From positions 142,509,349-142,573,348 of the forward strand of contig NC_081410.1 of assembly GCF_030272615.1 (NCBI RefSeq): DNA of 64,000 nucleotides. The letters are read 5' to 3'. Each line of letters begins with the position of its first letter. Within the stretch, counting starts at the first letter, position 1. Shown here one piece after another: positions 56,794-64,000 of the stretch. The notes below the pieces were generated by a model. It had not been told where the DNA came from and did not search any database. It was given only the letters and a program-made list of their open reading frames with translations. The stretch is from Cryptomeria japonica. Lineage: Eukaryota; Streptophyta; Pinopsida; Cupressales; Cupressaceae. The position numbers and the translations under genes are program-made.

Positions 56794-57656
56794 ATGGCGC
56801 AACATTCTCTATTTAGAGACCATGAGCATATACAGAATCAGCAGGAGCTACAATTAGATTCAGATTCCCAATCCATTTCATCATGCTTACACACACCACA
56901 GCAAAAACAAGAGAGCTACCGCAGCCACAAAAAACACCACCCTCAACCTTCTACTTCGCAATCGTTGGAGAATGGTGATAGGGATAGATCAGGAGTCCCC
57001 AAGCTCGAAGAAGCAAATAAACAGAATGGAACACAAGTAGGGTCTTCTCCACAGAACGACGGGTCCACAGGTATGCTTTCGTTTCTGAAGATATTTTGTT
57101 GCTTTTTGTTGTTTTTTCTAGTTCAGTTTTATGCACTGTTCAATCCCATTGATTGTGCTTTTTTAATTATGTACTCTCTTCTATGTGCTACCGGTGGACA
57201 TTAATATGTAAATTAGATTGAATTTGGTGTCCTGCAGTAGCAACAGGGAAGACAGTGTTCCTGAGAAAACTGAATGCACAGGCTCCTGAATTCGTTCCAA
57301 GAGGAGGTTCTTCTTCATTGTCCCCTCTGCAGGGGCCAACAATACCCCCTCTTCAGCAGAACCGCAAATCAGCCCTGCCACGCCTTACGATTCCTCAGAA
57401 GCCCAACTCTCAAGTGTATTCATCACCCAGATTACCTAGTCAGTTCTCTCCCATTCCTTCTCAAGTGGGTCAGTCTTCGTTTTCCTTTTCTTCTTCCCCC
57501 AGGACTCCTTCTCATCTTTTCACTGCTGTTGGTACTGCTGAGTGTAACGGTGATCATGAAGCCTCCGATGCAGACAATACAGGGAGTTGCAGTTCGAATT
57601 CTTTATCCAAGGGTGGTCTCCTCACTGAAGAACTCAGGCAGAAAATTGTTAAACAG
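56794..57656 (+). CDS. LARP6: La-related protein 6 (PAM2-containing), first two coding exons
   Basis: Start AACCATGGCG is a strong plant context. Exon 1 56794-57070, intron GTATGC...CTGCAG, exon 2 57238-57656, donor AG|GTATAT; 232 codons, phase preserved. N-terminus is a low-complexity Gln/Ser/His region. Residues 104-113 are a PAM2 motif (LNAQAPEFVP), which binds the MLLE domain of poly(A)-binding protein. A Pro/Ser-rich linker follows, and exon 2 ends LTEELRQKIVKQ, the first helix of a La motif; the next residues should be VEYYFSD. PAM2 plus La motif is the plant LARP6b/c arrangement, cytoplasmic RNA-binding proteins acting in mRNA fate. La motif, RRM and LSA would be in later exons outside the window. 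CID-type proteins share PAM2 but lack the La helix. Confidence 0.85.
57071..57237 (+). other. LARP6 intron 1
   Basis: 167 bp, T-rich, GTATGC donor and GTCCTGCAG acceptor; joins phase-1 codon G|TA. Confidence 0.85.
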
Positions 57657-59573
57657 GTATATGGCTCTTAATTTCAGAATTTGACAAAAAACTTTTTATG
57701 CATAACATCTTGTCTTTGTGAGGGGAATCGGGTATCACTACTAAAGATTTATGTGTTGTCTGAGAGTTTCAGATGGGACCAATTTTAGAGAGTCTGCAAA
57801 AATAATTTTGTGTACGCCTTCAATTTTTGGTTGGAAATGAACTTGCACTTTTTAGACGTTTCTTGTTATGTCTTTGGAAGGGTTGTTAGGTGTTAGATCG
57901 GTTCCACTTTTGAAAGCTCTGTAAAAGGATTTGAGCATGCTCTTTCTTTTTGGTTGGAAGTGGGGAGAAACGTTGTAGGCTTTTTAACTCATTGCATGTA
58001 CAAAATTTAGAATTGATTGAACTTATTGCAATCTAAGCTACATTAAAGGCACCCAGCAAAGAATATAATGGAATAGAAGACTTATGTCCACGAGACCAAG
58101 ATGGACTATGGGACAGCAGATCTTCCTATTTTAACTTTGTGAAATGCTGATCTCCTACTATTCAATTTAATAAAGAACTCTCCCATTCTCTCAGCCTTCT
58201 CCTCATTGAATAAATCATGAAAAGACGTTGCTGCTAAATTTATTATCTACTTGACCTGAATGTCTTTGTACACGTTGCACTCTAGACTAAAATCTTCTGT
58301 TTACATTGACCCTGCTGCACAAAGGACTTATCCCCTCTCTTCTTAAGCCTCTTTTGGCCTTTTCCACCAATTATTGTTAGGACAAAAGACAGACAAATGG
58401 AATGCGGGTGAGTCAGGGTTCCATATTCAAGATTATGAACTTTGGCAGTATATATGATTTGAATTATAAGTATTAAGTTGCAAATTAGATAGCAATTGTG
58501 CTACTTTTACCTTCAGGTGCTCTGGTTTTTCTTAAGGAAAATTTTTGTACGACAACATATATTCCTCCTTCACCACCTTGTGTAAACCTTATTATATCTT
58601 CAGAATAACATCTGAAGGCAGCTATTACAGGTTTGCCACTTGTATCCTTGTACTGCCCCAATTGTTGTTGAGAAGCATGCATATGTCACCAGTGTTTCTT
58701 CCCTACCATGTCTGCAGAAGAATCTGAGATTAGAGACTGCACTCACAATGCTTTTGCTTTTGCCCTAGCCAATATTTTCGTTTGGAATATATATGTAACA
58801 AATTCTTATTTTTCCATCAACAGGCAACAGAAATTTTGATTATCAGTTCATTGGGTTTACCAGGATATATTTTATTACAGTTGCTTGAACCTCCACTCTA
58901 CTGGAGTGTACCTAACTTATCATTGTCTTTTTGAGGAAACTGTAATTGGGTATTGCAACTTGCAAGCGGGTCACTATTCAAATTCCACTACACTTTTTTC
59001 TTAATAAACACCCTTGTACCAGAACTGCTAGTGTTCAAATTTCACACTAGTGTTGAAGGGGTCCTTATTGTATTTCCCCACTTCTCTCTAGCTTGGGGGT
59101 TCTGCTATTTCAGTATAACTTGAAAAAAAGAAAAAGAAAAACAAGGAACTAAAAGCAAAAAAATAAGTATTTTTTCTTATTTGTGTTTCTTGCTTTTTTT
59201 GCCAATATTACCTTATTTTACTTTTGGCAATGTTTATTTCATCAATTTTTTTTTTGTCATGGATGTTTTTAGAAGCCCCAAATTTTCAGTAGTTGTGATA
59301 CAGGGAGCCTGCAAAACCCTTCTAAAACCACCTGCAACACACTTCAATACTTATGCAAATATGGTTCAGGAAGATAAATTTGTATCAACACCAAATGGAT
59401 TCAGCAAACCAGTGAATTCGTTATTGCAATATGAAGTAAATTTATATGACAAAGGGACTAGCCTGTTGGCTTCCCATATCAACATTCAAATCTAATCTCT
59501 AACTGTCCTTAGACCTGCAACAGCAATACCAAATTCCCACCCTTAGAATCCCAAAACCCAAACAGCCTCCAGG
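57657..59573 (+). other. LARP6 intron 2, first part
   Basis: Starts GTATATGG. No sequence able to encode the next La-motif residues (VEYYFSD) was found from here to the window end, so the intron exceeds 6.3 kb. No gene in this part. Slightly protein-like frame at 59270-59495 not assignable. Confidence 0.6.
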
Positions 59574-61584
59574 TGTAATGTCCCCCTTTGAGATTTATCC
59601 ATATTCAGTCCTGAGACAAAATTTAACTTAAAGTGAGAGTTGTAATTTACTAGTAAATATAATTTTATCAAAACTGAAGATATTTTATTACAATATTTAA
59701 CTTAAAATTCTAAGACCAGTTCGGAAGATAGAACTTATCTTCACAATCGATGCTATGAGTTTTTCTTCTTCAAGTGGCTCTACAAATCTGTTATAGGTCT
59801 GCAACAATACTTTCTTCTTAGATTTTCTATGATGGAGCTCTTTACTTCACCTTTAAATGCACACACAATCTTTCGTTCAGATCTGCAATGAAATTCTTTA
59901 TTTATCCCATTACAAGTCTGTAATAACGTTCATAGAATGCTCCTTTATCAGTGTATGTAATCTGTCTGATTCTTCTTCTCTTATTTTCACTCCCACCTTA
60001 TCAATGTTACTTATTCAATGGTTGATGAATAATCTTTTCTTCCCAAACCTTCTTCCTCAAATTGCTATGATGGTGATAATGAATCTTTCTTTAATATACT
60101 TCATAATGCCGCTCCAAAGTCTGCTTTATTTCTTCGTGATATTCCCTTATATATTTGCTTCATCTGTTACTCTGTGACTGCAAAGTCTTCTTTCTTTGTC
60201 TCAACGTCAACTCTGCATAATATAACTCCTTTTATAATTTTATATACCCTGCTCTATATAAATGATCTTCGTGCAATGCTCTTGACTGAATTGATACAAT
60301 CACTTCCATATCTAGTCCCTTTTAGATCCCTATATACTTATTTCAAATCTGCATGTTCATGTTCATATATATATATGCTGGTGTATATCTTGTGTCTTTT
60401 TAAGCAACTCACTTATATATTCCTCCAAAATATGCATCCCCTTAAAAGACATGCCTCTTCCAAGAGGAGCGATGCTTTTTAACAGATCGCACTTCTATTA
60501 TAATAATTGCTTCTTTTTGGTGTTTGTTTATATTAAACAAATCACTGCTCTATATAATCCATCGCTAGTATTGATGTATGTTTGTATAGATCGTAGCTTA
60601 TATACAAATCGCACCCCTATGTATCCTCTAAACAGATCGCTGTCTTAATAATCATTATGATTGTTTGTTCTTAATGAACAGTTCACTGCCTTATGTATTT
60701 CTTTAGTGCATTGATCAGAATTGTTGTTTTATTTGCTGACTTAAAACAAATCGGATCCTTTCACTTAGCAATTGTAATAAATCAGTTCTGTATGATTTGC
60801 TGCCTAACAAAGTCACTTACCAAAGTATAACCCCTTTGTTTATTTAACAACAAATCATTGCTTTTCCCCTTTTGACTAAGTCAAATCTGACTTGTTTAAT
60901 TATATTGCTGACTTGTCCCAATAGGTCGTATTCCTTGATAAATGTTTGTTCTTCGATGCTGGGCCACCATTGCTATTATATTTATTTTAAACGTTGTCTT
61001 CATTTGTATTTGTTTGTTAATAACTTAATACAAATTGCTGCTCATTATATTGATCTCATGCGGAGTCCACCATATTACATAGACCCGGTCTTGTCTTAGT
61101 TTCTGAATGCGTTGTTTAAGCGATGTCTTGCATACGTTTGTTTAATCAAAGTCTTGATTACTAATCGCTGTTTCAATCACTATATGTCTTTAGTCTTCCT
61201 TAAGATAGGCGCTTCACCTTATGACACATTAATTACTTTATATTTGGCAACTTCATGTTTTGATCAACCTGGATTCATACTCATATTATCCTTGCAATGG
61301 ATTGCTTAATCAACATTAGTAGTCGGCATGAAATCAAGCATAGTTTCCTGTCATATGATATTGATCATAATTTGAAGGTTCACTATTAAAGGCATATCAA
61401 AGTCCTTAACATCTGTAGTAGGTCTGATCTCTATACAAGTTTGTTTAGATAGTTGTGTTGGCTTTGAATACTCTTATCATTTATAAAGATAATACAAAGA
61501 GCTTTCTCTTGTTACCATCCTTCTATCTTTTATTCCACACAATATTTGATTTTAGAGATTTAGCATTTGGATGGGGACATCACA
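59574..61584. mobile_element. LTR-like repeat with 12-bp terminal inverted repeats in LARP6 intron
   Basis: Starts TGTAATGTCCCC and ends GGGGACATCACA, an inverted repeat matching at 11 of 12 positions, 2,011 bp apart. Flanks are CCAGG and CCAAC, at best a partial target duplication. No coding region. TG...CA ends and length fit a solo LTR; a non-autonomous DNA element is the alternative. Confidence 0.55.
60430..61060. repeat. Degenerate AACAAATCGCT-type repeats within the LTR-like element
   Basis: Words like AACAGATCGCAC, AACAAATCACTGC, ACAAATCGCACC, AACAGATCGCTGTC, AACAGTTCACTGCC and ACAAATTGCTGC recur at about 40-80 base spacing, often after TTTGTTT. Confidence 0.55.
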
Positions 61585-62936
61585 CCAACCTCTCTACTTT
61601 TACCCAAAATCTGGAAACTCTTCCTTTCTAAAACCCTGCACACACACCCCCAAAACAGAGAACACCAAATACTATCCCTTTCAAAAACCTAAACTTCTGC
61701 TCTAAATGCTACGCAGTCTCTTAAGAAGCATCCACCCACAAAAAGCTAAAAAAAGAAGAAAGGCATTTAACTCCCATACATTACTTTCAGCCCATTTCAA
61801 ATTAGCCAATATTAGGTCCTCACGGCAGGACTCCACTACCCTACCCAGCATAGGAGAATTTAAAATTTGGAAGAGATTCTCTCCCACGTGGAGGATGCTC
61901 TGCATTAGACACCCGTGGTAGAAAGAAAAGTGACCCTGTCACTTCTCAAGAGGAAAACCATGGCCTTTAACTTCAGCTTCTGATAGCCAAGATGAGTCTT
62001 CAATAGGTCTTCCAAGCCATTTTACCAAATACTGCCTTATCAGACCTTCACCATTTGAGATAACTAATCAATGTGTACTTAAAACTGCTTTGGTCAGTCA
62101 AAACAAAAACTTTGCATAAATACAGTATACCTCAGAGATTGCGCTATGATCAGATTTTCTTCAACAGATTCTACACTGCATTCATCACCCAGATTTGATT
62201 GCAAATCCTTATAGCATTCTGATTATCACTTTTCAGAAACAGCATATCGCTGCTTTTATAAATCTGTCTTTATATCAAGAAATTTCAAAATACTAACCGA
62301 GATGTAGTGACTCTTATTTCATACTCTTTCTATCGAGTTTCCACACACAACACTATCTTCAATCACATAAACGAATGTATAAATAGAATGCATAAACTAG
62401 ATCGGCTAACTGCAATCAGTTAATAAGTTACCAATAAGTTACAGCCAACCTAACTATAACTGACAACTGTCAACTGTCTCAACTTCTATTCCATCGTGTC
62501 TTTTCATTCTTTATTATGATGACTACTTTTATAAATGTCTATATCGATGAAAGACAAGGCTCTAAAAACTATCGAAGAAAATATATAATGCATCGACTTT
62601 CAATGATAATAAGAAGAAGTCAATCAAACATATTCAAATATATTAGTCACCATCTGCTGTACGTGGGTCATCTCTTGTCAATCTTCAGCAATCATTCCGA
62701 AGGTAAATGATTTATTTGAAGTCTATCTTTTAGCCAAGTAATTACAGCATTAAAGAAGTTATTATTCGATTGATAATCAATATTCCGAAGCAGTAAATTA
62801 TGTTGTAACCCTTCCAGACAATAAGGAACTGCTTAGCTCCTTCAAATCCATCTAGAACACAATGCAAACCTTAATAGCAATGACAAATCTGCATCTCTTT
62901 TTGACATCAATGACAAATCTGTTCAACTGTGTCTAA
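61585..62936 (+). other. LARP6 intron 2, second part
   Basis: No gene or RNA recognised. C-rich patch with CACACACACCCCC at 61640-61655. Confidence 0.35.
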
Positions 62937-64000
62937 CAATACATTCCATTTTTGGAGCCACACCATAACAACTCATCCTTATCACCTGTCAATAAATTCT
63001 TACGTTCTTTCAATATATTCATCAACAAAGTTTGTTGATCAGCATTCAAATTATCATTCAAGGGCTTCCAGACCCACTCTTCATTCCCACCAATAGCCCT
63101 TTTAACTAGATAATCCTTCACCTGGGAACCCCATCTTTTTCCCGTAATTCTTTGGATTTCTGCTACCCTTGCATCATCTTTCAAGATAGCATTGCCTTCC
63201 CAAGAGTCTTTCCAGAAGTTAGCACGCTCCCCTGAACCAATTTGTCATGTGAGATGATCTGTAATAACACTCCGACAAGAGGGCATGAAATTCCAAATTG
63301 CAAAGTCTTTAGGGTAGTTTTTATGGTAAGAATCCTTTCTTTATCTGGAGTATCTAAGCATTTATTTTGAAAAATTTTTGCCCATTTTTTATCTAATTTG
63401 CTAATCATATTCCAAATCAACTTAGCTCACATTGCTTCATTCATAATGCTCCACTTAGGCAAACCGGCTCCACCAACATGTTTTGGTTGACATACTTTGT
63501 CCCAAGCTACAAATGCGATCTTTGCCTGGTCGTTGCTACCATTCTAGAAGAATTTCCAAATTTTCTATTCTATGATAGTTAATTTTTTTTGAGCAATTTA
63601 TAACACATCATTGAATAAATTGGTATGGCTGATATAATAGATTTGAGCATTAAAATTGATCCTGCAGATGACAACCATCTACCTTTCTTGGTTGTTTACC
63701 AATCTTGATACCAAGAATTCTAGCAATGTCTCTCTGTATTTCCAGCTTAGTGTTAAAGAAAAGAACCTTCAATTTATGTCAATTGATCTTTTGCCTTGAT
63801 GCCAAGCAATACTTATCTAAGGATAATTTGATAACATAAGCTTCCCTAAGGGAAGATCCCCCATCAACAATGTGTCATCAACAAATTGTTAAGTGTGTTA
63901 TGGTCTCCACACCTTGTCCAATCTTAACCCTTTCCATTTCCCTTCATCTGCAAATATATCTTCCCAAAACCTCAACCATGATAATAAATAAAAAAAAGGG
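62937..64000 (-). pseudogene. LINE ORF2 fragment (RT C-terminal part and zf-RVT region)
   Basis: Minus strand, entering from the right edge. RT catalytic block QFVDDTLLMG (63888-63861); then KINWHKLKVLFFNTKLEIQR and ILGIKIGKQP (about 63790-63690). LINE C-terminal landmarks follow: KIAFVAWDKVCQPKHVGGAG (about 63525-63465), KLIWNMISKLDKKWAKIFQN, and DELLWCGSKNGMY near 62945. Frameshifts at about 63180 and 63440 and several stops. RT of plant L1-type elements; the endonuclease would lie further right. No poly-A end found. Confidence 0.75.

Noticed and set aside
56542-56805. Arg-run ORF on the minus strand
   Set aside because: Caused by the CTT microsatellite upstream of LARP6.
57274-57684. Alternative 136-codon frame over LARP6 exon 2
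   Set aside because: Overlaps the PAM2/La-helix frame in another phase; no motif and no start signal.
59181-60648. Several Tyr/Ile/Leu-rich plus-strand frames in the intron
   Set aside because: Low-complexity AT-rich chance frames within an LTR-like repeat; no shared domains.
1-64000. tRNA, rRNA or other structured RNA genes
   Set aside because: No cloverleaf with A/B boxes or rRNA segment was recognised by eye; short PBS sites are tRNA-complementary only. A tRNAscan or Rfam run would decide.

Overview
The window looks like repeat-dominated intergenic DNA from a large plant nuclear genome. A conifer or other gymnosperm is my best guess, inferred from one gene in 64 kb, very long introns and old, diverse, nested LTR retrotransposons; nothing seen is strictly diagnostic. 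There are no bacterial or organellar features.

Layout. (1) 1-7391: 3' part of a copia/Sirevirus-like LTR element (here E1, + strand): a gag remnant with a zinc-knuckle array, then a roughly 1,100-codon second ORF, a cluster of polypurine tracts and a 3' LTR. No pol is visible. A 1.2-kb solo LTR with a perfect CATGG target duplication splits the second ORF. (2) 7392-18477: 3' part of a Ty3/gypsy Tat-lineage element (A, +): G-patch, RT, RNase H, second RNase H, integrase, repeat-rich 3' region, an antisense two-exon plant-mobile-domain (PMD) gene, PPT and LTR. That LTR is followed by its own primer binding site, so it also looks like the 5' LTR of a further element. (3) 18478-23542: broken leftovers: a short + coding fragment, a copia gag on the minus strand, a LINE ORF1 zinc-knuckle piece, and AT-rich DNA.

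(4) 23543-52227: one minus-strand Tat element (D) whose LTRs lie 28 kb apart, with a 5-bp near-perfect target duplication (ATAAT/ATAAC). It has been stretched by a solo LTR (25669-27028, duplication GAGAA), by a 772-bp unit present three times in tandem (28211-30526), and by a complete younger + strand element C (30536-41862). C has both LTRs, PBS, PPT, gag and protease, but everything from the G-patch to the integrase core is replaced by a basic linker with one hydrophobic segment, fused in frame to the last ~80 residues of integrase. C carries its own antisense PMD remnant.

(5) 52228-56793: low-information DNA with one pseudo-exon of a SNAP33-type SNARE. (6) 56794-64000: the only convincing host gene, the first two coding exons of a La-related protein 6 (LARP6) with a PAM2 motif; its second intron runs off the window and contains a 2-kb LTR-like repeat with 12-bp terminal inverted repeats and a degenerate LINE ORF2.

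Nearly every retroelement frame carries stops and small frameshifts, so none appears autonomous. The features most worth following are the polless E1 element with its large unexplained ORF, the antisense intron-containing PMD genes inside Tat elements, the membrane-segment fusion ORF of element C, and a conserved ~430-bp block in the leaders of C and D.
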